NCBI RefSeq assembly: GCF_000759445.1
Contig: NZ_JRMB01000002.1
Location: 124,001-188,000, forward strand
Direction of reading: 5' to 3'
DNA from: Pseudomonas lutea
Lineage (GTDB): Bacteria > Pseudomonadota > Gammaproteobacteria > Pseudomonadales > Pseudomonadaceae
DNA: 64,000 nt
Below are positions 8,476 to 16,571 of this stretch, piece after piece. The translations under genes and the position numbers were made by a program. The notes beneath the pieces are model-generated. The model saw nothing but the letters and a program-made list of their open reading frames with translations, was not told the DNA's origin and ran no database searches. Each line of letters starts with the position of its first letter. The first letter of the stretch is position 1.

Positions 8476-9405
8476 ATGCACTATAGCTTGCGCCATCTCG
8501 ACCTCAACCTGTTGTTAACGCTGGACGTGCTGTTGACCGAGCAAAACGTGACGCGGGCGGCGCGCGTGTTGAACCTTGCCCAGCCAACCGTGAGCCTGCA
8601 GCTCGGCAGGCTCAGGGACATGCTCGACGACCCCCTGCTTTTACCCGGCCCTAGGGGAATGCTACCCACCGAACGTGCCCGCGAGTTGCGCAAGCCGCTG
8701 AGCGATGCCCTCGCGGCATTGGGGAATGCGCTAAGCCCTGCTGAAACCTTTGATCCCGCCTGCGCGACGCACACCTGGAGGGTCGCCGCCAGCGATTACG
8801 CAACCACCGCCCTAGTGTGGCCGTCGCTGCGGTTGATCAGAAGCACAGCCCCGAATACTCGTCTGGCGCTGCTGAACAAGAACCCTGTCGACCTGGCCGG
8901 CGATCTGGAAAGCGGACGGCTTGATCTCGCTCTGCACATTCGTGGCGAAGCCCCACCGAAGCTGCGTCAACGTTCGTTGGTGCATGAGCGCTACATGCTG
9001 GCCGGCCGGCGCGGACATCCCGCTTTCAAGTCAAAGCTGACCCTTAAAGCGTTCTGCGATCTGGAACACGCCATCATGTCGCCCAACGGCGCCGGGTTCG
9101 CGGCAAGCACAGATCAGGCACTGGCCGCCGAGGGCCTGGAACGCAAAGTCGTACTATCAGTGCCCAATTTCAACTCACTGATTTCAGCCTTGACCCACAG
9201 CGATCTGGTGGCTGTGGTGCCGGAGCGGATGCTGTGCGACCAACCCTCTCTGCATGTTCAGGCACCCCCGCTCCCCATACCCGGATTCGACATGCTGATG
9301 CTGTGGCCCGAACGCCTGCACCGCGATCCCGCCCATCTGTGGCTGCGAGATCTCATTGCTTCAACGGTCCAGAGCACCGCCGACGTGCCTATCCGAACGC
9401 AGTAG
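8476..9405 (+). CDS. LysR family transcriptional regulator
   Basis: A 309-residue LysR protein. The N-terminal winged helix-turn-helix (LDLNLLLTLDVLLTEQNVTR, then AARVLNLAQPTVSLQLGRLR) is followed by a substrate-binding-like effector domain from about residue 90. The layout resembles the NodD/NahR/PcpR subgroup in which the HTH segment reads LDLNLL. It is transcribed divergently from the quinone reductase gene with 85 bases between starts. That gap contains two GAATTC copies and would be the natural place for a shared operator, although I cannot delimit a T-N11-A box with confidence. The inducer is unknown, perhaps an aromatic or quinone. Confidence 0.88.
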   Translation: MHYSLRHLDLNLLLTLDVLLTEQNVTRAARVLNLAQPTVSLQLGRLRDMLDDPLLLPGPRGMLPTERARELRKPLSDALAALGNALSPAETFDPACATHTWRVAASDYATTALVWPSLRLIRSTAPNTRLALLNKNPVDLAGDLESGRLDLALHIRGEAPPKLRQRSLVHERYMLAGRRGHPAFKSKLTLKAFCDLEHAIMSPNGAGFAASTDQALAAEGLERKVVLSVPNFNSLISALTHSDLVAVVPERMLCDQPSLHVQAPPLPIPGFDMLMLWPERLHRDPAHLWLRDLIASTVQSTADVPIRTQ

Positions 9406-9422
9406 TCAAACCCGCGTGCGCA

Positions 9423-9863
9423 TCAAGCCAGCTTGACGTTCATGGTGATACGCGCGTTGAAAACCTTACTGCCCGCTTCGTCAAAAATATCGACTGACAC
9501 CACTTTGTCTCCGGGAGTCGCCCAGTCAATTGCGCTGCCATCAGCGATGGCGTGAACGTCACTTTTGGCTTTGGCCAGGTATTCAACCGTCATGCCTTTT
9601 GGAATCCAGCGAGCGCCAGCGGGAATGGACACCTCGGTCATCATCCCGCCCGCCAGCTCTGCGGCGTTGCACAGCGCAATGGCGTGTACGGACGCCAGAT
9701 GGTTGGTGATTTCCTTTCGAAACGGGACGTGGACTTCGGCTCTGCCGGGGGCCAGAACCGAAATTTGGGGTGTGATGGTGCTGAAGTACGGAGCCATTTG
9801 GCAGGCCATATTACTAAAGGCTGACGCGCCAACGCTTTGATACATGCTCAGTGTCTGACTCAT
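9423..9863 (-). CDS. Hotdog-fold DUF4442/PaaI-like thioesterase
   Basis: A 146-residue protein of the DUF4442 type, a branch of the hotdog thioesterase superfamily. Recognisable features are the strand segment RAEVHVPFRKEITNHLASVH, then AIALCNAAELAGGMM on the central hotdog helix, and PKGMTVEYLAKA. The usual catalytic Asp/Glu of acyl-CoA thioesterases may be the Glu in CNAAELAGG. It probably hydrolyses an acyl-CoA or binds acyl groups in the cytosol. A TetR gene is divergently transcribed, and a perfect operator-like palindrome lies between the two, so this gene is probably repressed by that regulator. Confidence 0.75.
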   Translation of the reverse strand: MSQTLSMYQSVGASAFSNMACQMAPYFSTITPQISVLAPGRAEVHVPFRKEITNHLASVHAIALCNAAELAGGMMTEVSIPAGARWIPKGMTVEYLAKAKSDVHAIADGSAIDWATPGDKVVSVDIFDEAGSKVFNARITMNVKLA

Positions 9864-9898
9864 GGATACACCTCAGTCTTTGAACGAATCGGATTAAA

Positions 9899-9931
9899 CA
9901 GAATAATATTCTGTAACGGAACGATATTCTG
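9899..9931. promoter_or_regulatory. Probable TetR operator: two palindromic sites
   Basis: The sequence CAGAATAATATTCTG at 9899-9913 is a perfect inverted repeat of seven bases around one central base. A second, degenerate copy (GAACGATATTC at 9919-9929, then TG) has its centre 18 bases further on. They lie between the divergent DUF4442 and TetR genes, where an autoregulated TetR repressor normally binds. Two sites spaced just under two helical turns would suit two dimers binding side by side. Confidence 0.65.
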
Positions 9932-10003
9932 CTAATAAGGAATCGTCAATCCCTCGTTCTCGGTCACGCTTTCCGATACGATCCGGCTTTTCGCGAGAAA
10001 ACG

Positions 10004-10618
10004 ATGGAACCCGCCGATCTTCTAGAACGCTGCTACCCGGGCCGACGTGCCGAATCCAAAAGGCTGATTCTTCGTAGCGCCCTGGCGTTGTTCAATCAGC
10101 AGGGCATTGAAGCGACGACCATTGAGCACATTCGAAGTGACAGCGAGATGAGCGTTGGCGCGATCTATCATCACTTCGAAAACAAGGAGGGGCTGGTGGC
10201 CGCGTTGTACATGGCCGCCTTGGAGGATCAGGGCATGCTTCGCGACGATTACGTAGGAGCGGCTCAGTCAGCCGAGTCAGTCATTCACGCTTTGGTGTAC
10301 AGCTACGTCGACTGGGTCACGCAGCAACCCGAGTGGGCCAGGTTCCAGTTTCAGGCCCGCTATGAGGTCGCCAAAAGCGCCTTTGGCGACCGCCTTATAC
10401 AGGCCAATCAGGCGCGCAATGCCAAGCTCAGGGCTTGGTACGAAGACTCGGTACAACAAGGGGCGATGCAGCAATTCCCGCTGGATCTGTTGCTGTCGCT
10501 GATCATTGGATCTACCGAAAACTACTGCAGGGCCTGGCTATCGGGGCGAGTGAAAAACAGCCCTGATCAATACCGTACCCAACTCGCTGAAGCGGCTTGG
10601 CGAACGGTCAGAAACTAA
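10004..10618 (+). CDS. TetR family transcriptional regulator
   Basis: A 204-residue TetR repressor. The DNA-binding domain (residues about 17-65) contains FNQQGIEATTIEHIRSDSEM and the recognition segment SVGAIYHHFENKEGLVAALY. The rest is an all-helical ligand and dimerisation domain. It is divergent from the DUF4442 thioesterase-like gene, with the palindromic sites at 9899-9931 in between, so it most likely represses that gene and itself. If the target acts on acyl-CoA, the ligand may be an acyl-CoA or a related hydrophobic compound, but this is inference. Confidence 0.88.
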   Translation: MEPADLLERCYPGRRAESKRLILRSALALFNQQGIEATTIEHIRSDSEMSVGAIYHHFENKEGLVAALYMAALEDQGMLRDDYVGAAQSAESVIHALVYSYVDWVTQQPEWARFQFQARYEVAKSAFGDRLIQANQARNAKLRAWYEDSVQQGAMQQFPLDLLLSLIIGSTENYCRAWLSGRVKNSPDQYRTQLAEAAWRTVRN

Positions 10619-10770
10619 CAGGCGCGGCAGCCGCCACTCGCCGTGCCGGTTCGCGACAACCCTCGCGGCCAGTGATCTGCCGGCCAGACAAACATAAAAA
10701 ACACTGTTGATCCATCCAGTATTCGGGTTTAGGCTTGCCGGAAACATCTGCACTCCAACGGCGCCCTCTC

Positions 10771-10986
10771 ATGACTCACTCACCTCACCTCCCGGATGAC
10801 TCCTTCCTTGAACTCGGCGTACCCACCGAGCTTGAGAGCTACCAGCACCAGTGCCTGATGCTCGTTGACGAGCTTCATGACGCATGGTCTGACATCAGAC
10901 GGTTGAAGGCCGACGCGCGTACGTTGATCGCCATGAACGACGTGCTCAAGGCTGAGCTGAAAGCGTTGAAAGGTGGCGCTCATTAA
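10771..10986 (+). CDS. Small hypothetical protein, helical
   Basis: A 71-residue open frame with no family I recognise. The second half (VDELHDAWSDIRRLKADART, then a stretch containing NDVLKAELKALKGG) has heptad spacing of hydrophobic residues, so it probably forms a single long helix or coiled coil. An upstream in-frame TTG exists at 10735, but the ATG at 10771 is more natural. Neither has a good ribosome site. Composition is like its neighbours. It may be a genuine small Pseudomonas protein, and there is no indication of what it does. Confidence 0.5.
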   Translation: MTHSPHLPDDSFLELGVPTELESYQHQCLMLVDELHDAWSDIRRLKADARTLIAMNDVLKAELKALKGGAH

Positions 10987-11079
10987 ATGCCGCCAGGCTG
11001 CTTCAAACGCTTGCCGCCAGCGCTTTTGCCGAGCGGATGCAGGCCGCAGGACACGCATCCGTTGTGCGCAGTCAGGCGC

Positions 11080-11901
11080 TCAGCGAAGGCCAAAGCCCAT
11101 GCGGGTCAGCTGATCAACAAGGTGCTCGCGACCATGCAGATTTGCGGCGCTGTGCAGTCGATTGACGACCTGCTCCGACCAGCCGTTTGCCTTCATGCCC
11201 TCGCGTTGATAGAAGTCGCCCAGCCGCTGGTCATAATCGGCGACCGCCGCTGGCTCCGGCTCCGCCGAGTAGGTTTCGTGGTGAAGCACCGCTGCTTGTG
11301 GAAGTCTCGGCTTGACCTTGCCTGGCAGCTCCGCAGAGGGGTACCCGACGCAGAGGCCGAACACGGGATAGACGTGCGCAGGTAGCCCGAGCTCTTTGGC
11401 AACCCCTTCGATATCGTTGCGAATGGCCCCGATGTAAACGCTTCCAAGCCCCAACGATTCCAGTGCCACAACGGCGTTTTGCGCCGCCAGCGACGCATCG
11501 ATGGTGCCGAGCAACAGGCTTTCAAGATAAGGCAGCGCCTGCAGCTCGACGTCTTGCTGTGCAGCGATGCGAGAAACCCGGGACAGGTCGGCGAGCCATA
11601 CGAAGAACAGCGGCGCCTGTCGGATGTAGGCCTGGTTGCCGGCCAGCGCCGAGAGACGCGCCTTTCGCTCGGGCTCCTGCACCGCCACAACGCTCCAGAC
11701 CTGCAGGTTTGACGAGGTGGCTGCAGATTGTGCAGCGGCGATCAGGGTCTCGATCAGCCCATCCGGCAACGGCTCGGAGCTGAAGGCCCGGACGCTGCGA
11801 TGATCAAGCAGCAGATCGATTGTGTCGCTCCACGGGGCGAGCGGAGATGCATCAGGCTCGCCGTAGCGAGCCGCCATTTTTGCCTGGCTGGTGGGGGTCA
11901 T
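11080..11901 (-). CDS. NADPH-dependent nitroreductase, NfsA-like
   Basis: A 273-residue oxygen-insensitive nitroreductase of the NfsA/Frp group. The FMN-binding start LLDHRSVRAFSSEPLPDGLI, the AAAQSAATSSNLQVWSVV helix and the glycine segment GLGSVYIGAIRND are characteristic. The C-terminus NLHGREHLVDQLTRMGFGLR also fits NfsA, whose last helix reaches the FMN of the other subunit. The start at 11901 has a GGAGAG ribosome site, and the open frame upstream to 12189 does not resemble the family. It would reduce nitroaromatics or quinones using NADPH. Confidence 0.87.
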   Translation of the reverse strand: MTPTSQAKMAARYGEPDASPLAPWSDTIDLLLDHRSVRAFSSEPLPDGLIETLIAAAQSAATSSNLQVWSVVAVQEPERKARLSALAGNQAYIRQAPLFFVWLADLSRVSRIAAQQDVELQALPYLESLLLGTIDASLAAQNAVVALESLGLGSVYIGAIRNDIEGVAKELGLPAHVYPVFGLCVGYPSAELPGKVKPRLPQAAVLHHETYSAEPEPAAVADYDQRLGDFYQREGMKANGWSEQVVNRLHSAANLHGREHLVDQLTRMGFGLR

Positions 11902-12165
11902 CGGGGTCTCTCCAAAAGGTTGACCGAGGCTATCAAATCGATGCCCCTCTCGCATGTCCCGGTCGGAAATCTTCATCCAGCCCACTTCCACGTCAGGTCC
12001 AGGCAAGCACGCAGAAAGGCAGACAGGCATGCGGGAGCCGAGGCGCTGCCCGTTGCCGACTGCCACTTGACCGTCAGTCATTCGCTGGCCATTCCAGACG
12101 AACCCGCCGCCGCAATCCGCTTTCCAACTGATATGCACGGCATAACGCGGTGCCAGGAGGTTGTG

Positions 12166-12408
12166 ATGAACACAGAGACCCGATTTCAAAGTGACCTGGG
12201 CGGTGACGACCCGATGCCGACGTCCCCCGACCCGCTGTCACCTCGCCGGACAGACTTGCACCCCAGCGACCAGCCAGGCGTGGACGAGCTACCCGATAAC
12301 GAAGGTCAAACCCCGGCAGATACGGACCAGGAAGCCTCGCGTCAGGGAAATATGCCGGATGTGGACGTCGATAATGCCGAGCTGGATGACCAGCCCAATC
12401 CTCGCTAA
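12166..12408 (+). CDS. Small, acidic, probably disordered protein
   Basis: An 80-residue protein with an excellent ribosome site (CCAGGAGG, five bases before the ATG). It is rich in Asp, Glu, Pro, Gln, Ser and Thr, for example DDPMPTSPDPLSPRRTD and DVDVDNAELDDQPNPR, has almost no large hydrophobic residues and is probably unstructured. Small acidic proteins of this kind are common in Pseudomonas and often stress-related, but I do not recognise this one. A strong hairpin follows its stop codon. It is divergent from the nitroreductase and convergent with cysC. Confidence 0.6.
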   Translation: MNTETRFQSDLGGDDPMPTSPDPLSPRRTDLHPSDQPGVDELPDNEGQTPADTDQEASRQGNMPDVDVDNAELDDQPNPR

Positions 12409-12419
12409 CCCGACAGATG

Positions 12420-12446
12420 CCTCCTGACGACCCGGTCGTCAGGAGG
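12420..12446. terminator. Bidirectional hairpin between convergent genes
   Basis: CCTCCTGACGA at 12420-12430 pairs with TCGTCAGGAGG at 12436-12446 around a five-base loop, an 11-bp perfect stem. It sits between the stop codons of the acidic protein gene (plus) and cysC (minus), the usual place for a shared terminator. There is no T run on either strand, so its efficiency as an intrinsic terminator is uncertain. Confidence 0.5.
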
Positions 12447-12460
12447 TCTGCCTCCCTCTC

Positions 12461-13066
12461 CTACCCTCGCGCCAGCAGCCAGTCGTCGATCATCCCCACC
12501 GCCTCCTGCACATCCACCTGGTCGCTGTGAATGTGCAGCTCGGGAAACACCGGTGGCTCATAAGGGGCATCCAATCCGGTAAACCCGGAAATCGACCCCG
12601 CCCGTGCGCGGCGGTACAAGCCTTTGGGATCGCGGGCCTCGGCCACCGCCAGCGGCACATCCACATAGACTTCCACAAACCGCGTGCTGCCAACAATCGA
12701 TCGGGCCAGATGCCGAGCTGCGCGCGTGGGCGAGATCAACGCAACCATCACCGTCAGTCCCGCATCGGCCATGAGCGCGGCCACCTCGGCGACGCGGCGA
12801 ACGTTTTCATCGCGGTCCTGGGCCGAGAAACCCAGGTCCCGACACAGGCCGGTGCGCACCGAGTCGCCATCCAGAATGCAGGTTGTCAGGCCACGGTTTT
12901 GCAGTACCGGGCCGAGGCTGTCGACAATCGTCGATTTACCCGCTGCCGATAGCCCCGTCAGCCAGATGACCCGCGGCCTGATGTGGGCGCCAGTCGCGGT
13001 GGTGTGCTGAAAAGCATACGGCGTGAGGTGGTTGTGTCGGGTCAGGCCAGGGTTGTAGGTTTTCAT
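12461..13066 (-). CDS. cysC: Adenylyl-sulfate (APS) kinase, stand-alone
   Basis: A 201-residue APS kinase. The P-loop GLSAAGKST is at residues 38-46, followed by the family motifs LDGDSVRTGLCRDLGFSAQD and RDENVRRVAEVAALM, then VDVPLAVAEARDPKGLYRRA. It phosphorylates adenylyl sulfate with ATP to PAPS, the sulfate donor of sulfotransferases. AAGGAGGAG precedes the ATG. It is the last gene of a six-gene operon that also contains a sulfotransferase, so its job here is most probably to feed PAPS to that enzyme rather than to cysteine synthesis. APS itself must come from ATP sulfurylase elsewhere in the genome. Confidence 0.9.
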   Translation of the reverse strand: MKTYNPGLTRHNHLTPYAFQHTTATGAHIRPRVIWLTGLSAAGKSTIVDSLGPVLQNRGLTTCILDGDSVRTGLCRDLGFSAQDRDENVRRVAEVAALMADAGLTVMVALISPTRAARHLARSIVGSTRFVEVYVDVPLAVAEARDPKGLYRRARAGSISGFTGLDAPYEPPVFPELHIHSDQVDVQEAVGMIDDWLLARG

Positions 13067-13091
13067 GTGCAGGCTCCTCCTTGAGTCAGTG

Positions 13092-13874
13092 TCAGGCGTG
13101 GGCTTGATGGACGATGAAATCGACGCTCATGACGTCATACACCGGTTTGAAATCGCCAAAGGAGCGCGGGGTGTGGAAGCCGGCCTCGCGCAATTCTTCC
13201 TGTAACTGGCGGGGTCGAATCGGGAACACCCGCAAGCGGTATTGAGCCCCGTCGGCAAAATCGTAAACAAACTCGCACCGTGACTCGTCCAGTTCACCGA
13301 GTGTCACGCGGGCGGTCTTGCCACAATAGTAATAACGCCCCGAGGACGAAAAGCGCCCGGCGAGAATGGCCTCGAAATTGCGCTGATCCACCAGCAACAG
13401 CCCGCCGGGTTTGAGCATCCGCCGGAACCGCTCAAGCGCCGCTATGCGCGCCTGCCGGTCAAACACATGGCACAGGGAGCTGCCCAGACATAGCACCGCA
13501 TCAAAGGTGCCCAGCACCCGTGGATCCAGCGCCTGCCAATCGTGGCAGTGGACTGGCACGCCGATGCCGAGTCGATCCAGGTTGCACCGTGCGCGATCCA
13601 CCATCGTTGGGCTGCCGTCGCTGGCGGTCACATCAAAACCGGCCTTGTGCAACTGCGCCGCATGGAAGCCGCTGCCAGTGGCGACATCCAGCACTCGCCA
13701 GGCGCGGGCCTGGCGCAGAAGATCGGAAAAGAACGCCCCCTCACCGGCTGCCCGTTTTTCCCAGTCGATCAATTCGTCCCAGCGCGCGACGAAATCTTCA
13801 GCGTACTGCCGAGCATAATCGTGGTCCGCACTACTCGAAGCTTCAACGGGCGAAAGCGCGATGGCCGGTGGCAT
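13092..13874 (-). CDS. Glycine/sarcosine N-methyltransferase-like SAM methyltransferase
   Basis: A 260-residue class I methyltransferase. Motif I is VLDVATGSGFHAAQL at residues 61-75. The flanking segments YAEDFVARWDELIDWEKRAA, LCLGSSLCHVFD, LLVDQRNFEAIL, SGRYYYCG and FGDFKPVYD closely match my memory of bacterial glycine sarcosine N-methyltransferases of the glycine-betaine pathway. It would transfer methyl groups from SAM to an amino group. The start at 13874 has AAGGAG nine bases upstream and overlaps the preceding gene by 32 bases. Since the other cluster genes are not betaine genes, its real acceptor may be a glycine-like amine of the pathway intermediate. Confidence 0.8.
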   Translation of the reverse strand: MPPAIALSPVEASSSADHDYARQYAEDFVARWDELIDWEKRAAGEGAFFSDLLRQARAWRVLDVATGSGFHAAQLHKAGFDVTASDGSPTMVDRARCNLDRLGIGVPVHCHDWQALDPRVLGTFDAVLCLGSSLCHVFDRQARIAALERFRRMLKPGGLLLVDQRNFEAILAGRFSSSGRYYYCGKTARVTLGELDESRCEFVYDFADGAQYRLRVFPIRPRQLQEELREAGFHTPRSFGDFKPVYDVMSVDFIVHQAHA

Positions 13875-15030
13875 GGGCAACGACTCCTTTGTGCGCGCCG
13901 TTCCCGGCGTAGGTTTTGTATTTGCAGCCCAGCTCCTCGGCCCAGGCAGCGGCGTCGCTGACGCGCATTTCGGCCATGGAGAAACCCAGCTCACGCTGCA
14001 TGACGGCCATTTGTGACTGGCCGAACACCGCCGTACCGTCGGCGCGAATCATGCTGATCCCGTCCAGCCGCTGGCCGGCTTCGTTGACTTTTATGGCTTC
14101 TTCGCGGGTGACGCCGTAGGGCAGGTCGAGCAAGACCTTGCCCATACCGACCTTGATGGGGTAACCGCCAGGCAGACCCTGGGGCCCGGGTGCATGGACC
14201 CGCACCTCATTTTCAGCGAAGAGGTTTTCCAGCACGGTCACCGCCGACATCGCCGTCAGGTACTGCCCGTCCGTACCACCCAACCGTCGGAACTCGCTGG
14301 CGATACAGCCGAAGATAGCGTCGGCGGCATGCTCATCGGTGCGTTCTTCACCCTCAATCCAGTACGTCAGACTACACGTGGGGTCTGGCACTTGCGGAGG
14401 CAGACCATGCCGTGGCACCCAGTGGCTGAAATAATGGTGCCCCACCAGTTTCACCCTGACTTGCGAGGGATGGCATTCGGTAAGGCGCGCAATCGCGCTG
14501 CGCGTGGCGGGAACCAGATTGGCGATGTTGCCAACGCCGACATCCGGCGCCATGCCCACTTTGTACAGAATCGGGTTCACCGCGTCCGGAAAGGCAGCAT
14601 TGATCACCAGGCACTTGGGGCACGATTGTTTGATCGCCCGCATCAAGGCGTGGGCCGGCGCAAGGTGCATCGGCAGCCAGGGGCCCAACTGGGCGTGATC
14701 AAGGGCGGCAAACTTGTCGGCCGGCAGCTGCGTTATCACGCGCCAGGACTGCAAGGAAGCGCAGTTGAGCACGATGTCCGGTTTGATTTTCAGCAGCGTC
14801 TCGGCGTTGCGGCCGATCCACGATTCCTTCAGGTCCATGTGGTGGCTGTGGATCTCGACCGCCACGTTTTGCTGGAGCGCGGCGAGACGGATGAGGTTGG
14901 TCAGCCGGTCCGCCTTTTCCAGATCCCGGCTTGCCACGTGAAACTCGAACTGATTGCGAGGGGCCAGGATCTGCAGGATCTGCAGACACAGGTTGCCGCC
15001 GCCGACGATGAGCAGTTTCTTGCGGTGCAT
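13843..15030 (-). CDS. Rossmann-fold oxidoreductase, saccharopine dehydrogenase-like
   Basis: A 395-residue protein starting MHRKKLLIVGGGNLCLQIL, a dinucleotide-binding fold with a GGGN-type glycine loop. The middle contains DIVLNCASLQSWRV and a long alpha/beta domain of the kind seen in saccharopine dehydrogenase and carboxynorspermidine/homospermidine synthases, but I cannot assign it to one of these families with certainty. Such enzymes join or split a carbonyl and an amine by reductive amination, or oxidise a hydroxyl. The start at 15030 has GGAGAACACC before the ATG. It is gene four of the operon, 45 bases after the SDR gene, and overlaps the methyltransferase start. Confidence 0.65.
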   Translation of the reverse strand: MHRKKLLIVGGGNLCLQILQILAPRNQFEFHVASRDLEKADRLTNLIRLAALQQNVAVEIHSHHMDLKESWIGRNAETLLKIKPDIVLNCASLQSWRVITQLPADKFAALDHAQLGPWLPMHLAPAHALMRAIKQSCPKCLVINAAFPDAVNPILYKVGMAPDVGVGNIANLVPATRSAIARLTECHPSQVRVKLVGHHYFSHWVPRHGLPPQVPDPTCSLTYWIEGEERTDEHAADAIFGCIASEFRRLGGTDGQYLTAMSAVTVLENLFAENEVRVHAPGPQGLPGGYPIKVGMGKVLLDLPYGVTREEAIKVNEAGQRLDGISMIRADGTAVFGQSQMAVMQRELGFSMAEMRVSDAAAWAEELGCKYKTYAGNGAHKGVVAHATGHRAFAR

Positions 15031-15075
15031 GGTGTTCTCCCTGAAACGCGTGAACAAGGGTGGCGTTGCCAATGA

Positions 15076-15837
15076 CTAGCGCGGGTACGCGCCGTTATCC
15101 ACGGCAATGACTTTGCCGGTCAGGTGCCGGCTTTGCGCCGACAACAAAAACAGGATGACGTCGGCCACGCCCTGCGGCTGGAGCGGTGCGTCGATGATTT
15201 CCTGGCGCTCGTACTCCCGGCGCCGGTGCTCGGGGATGCGATCATGAATGGACGTGTCGCGAACCAGCGCCGGCGACACCGCGTTCACTCGGACACGGGG
15301 CGCGAAATTCCAGGCATTGGCCTTGGTCAGCCCGATGACCCCGGCCTTGGTCGCGCCATACAACGCGTCCATGCTGCCGACCTCACCGGCGACGGAGGTG
15401 ACGTTGACGATACTGCGCGAATGCGTCGCCCTGGTTTCACGACGGGCGAAGTCCTTCGACAGGTAGATCAGCGACTTCAGGTTGACCGCCCAGATCTCCT
15501 CCACCTCCTCGTCGCTGTAGTCGTACACGCTTTTGCCGTGATACACCCCGGCGTTGTTGACCAGTGCCTCCAGTGCACAATGGCGATGACGGTCGTACAG
15601 ATCACCAATGAAGGACTGGTAGACATGCGGCCGGGAAAAGTCCGCCAGATGGGTTTCCAGCCGGTGCGTTGGCAGACGGGCCTGCAGGGCTTGCAGCCCG
15701 AGGCGGTCCTTGTCGGCAGCAATGACGTAATAACCGGCCTCGACGCAGGCAATGGCGGTGGCCTTGCCAATGCCATTGGCCGCGCCGGTGATCACAACCT
15801 TCTTCATGGCGGTGTCGGGGATGACGTCCTGGTTCAT
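15076..15837 (-). CDS. SDR family oxidoreductase of the biosynthetic cluster
   Basis: A 253-residue classical SDR. The TGAANGIG nucleotide motif is at residues 17-24. NNAGVYHGK, the serine in VNVTSVAGE, the YGATK catalytic pair and the C-terminal HLTGKVIAVDNGAY follow in order. It would oxidise or reduce a hydroxyl/keto group with NAD(P). The start codon at 15837 overlaps the sulfotransferase stop codon as ATGA, so translation is coupled. A second ATG at 15807 is possible. It is gene three of the operon. Confidence 0.85.
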   Translation of the reverse strand: MNQDVIPDTAMKKVVITGAANGIGKATAIACVEAGYYVIAADKDRLGLQALQARLPTHRLETHLADFSRPHVYQSFIGDLYDRHRHCALEALVNNAGVYHGKSVYDYSDEEVEEIWAVNLKSLIYLSKDFARRETRATHSRSIVNVTSVAGEVGSMDALYGATKAGVIGLTKANAWNFAPRVRVNAVSPALVRDTSIHDRIPEHRRREYERQEIIDAPLQPQGVADVILFLLSAQSRHLTGKVIAVDNGAYPR

Positions 15838-16571
15838 GGCTGTACCTGCTGGGTGAACTGATTCATGCGTTCGTAGAACGGGCGATGACGTTCGTAGTGG
15901 CCAATCAGGTGAGGAGGAAGACGCAGACAATCCGCCCCGGTCTCCTTCGGGTCCGGCCTGATCGCGGTGCTGTTCTCGGCATCCTTGTGCCAACAGCGCC
16001 ACGCCTTCCATTGCTCGGGACACGCCGGCGCCCAACTCAGCGCCTGGGGCAGGAACTCCAGTTGCAGGTACTCGCAGAGCTTGCGTAGCGTGTATTCGGG
16101 ATGCCGGGCGAGGTCCTCGGCGTTGATCACGTACGGGATTTTTCCGGTGATCCGGGTGACCGCGCAGAAAATCTCGTGCAGCGCCTGATGGCCGATGGCA
16201 TGCACCGGCATGTGCGCAAAGATGGCGTGATGAGACAGGATGGCGCGCGCGGGCTCGCGGATGATGAACACGTGCTGCTGCTCGCGCAGAAATGCGTCAT
16301 CGGCTTTCAGCGCATCGACGCAGTGGTAACACATGTCCTTGTGAAAGACGTTTGAGCGCTGCCTCGCGGTGCGCAACATCGCCTTGATCGCTTCATAGTC
16401 ACGCGGCATGTCGCCATTCAGGTCGTCATGGGGAATGGCCGACCGGGCGTCAAAGGCCATGTACGCAAACGGTTCATGAAACACCTCGAAATCACCGCGT
16501 TCGATAAACACCCGCTCCAGCACGGTCGAGCGAGAACGCGGATGAGCCCACAGGGCGATCATGCGGTTCAT
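15834..16571 (-). CDS. PAPS-dependent sulfotransferase family protein
   Basis: A 245-residue P-loop protein. The N-terminal HPRSRSTVLER at residues 10-20 is the 5'-phosphosulfate-binding loop of small sulfotransferases of the PRSGST type. FEVFHEPFAY follows, and the central VFIIREPARAILSH is the 3'-phosphate-binding region, with an Arg and a Ser-His motif. It would move a sulfuryl group from PAPS to a hydroxyl or amine. It overlaps the transaldolase-like gene by ATGA and is overlapped by the SDR in the same way. The stand-alone APS kinase at the end of the operon supports this assignment. The acceptor is unknown. Confidence 0.8.
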   Translation of the reverse strand: MNRMIALWAHPRSRSTVLERVFIERGDFEVFHEPFAYMAFDARSAIPHDDLNGDMPRDYEAIKAMLRTARQRSNVFHKDMCYHCVDALKADDAFLREQQHVFIIREPARAILSHHAIFAHMPVHAIGHQALHEIFCAVTRITGKIPYVINAEDLARHPEYTLRKLCEYLQLEFLPQALSWAPACPEQWKAWRCWHKDAENSTAIRPDPKETGADCLRLPPHLIGHYERHRPFYERMNQFTQQVQP

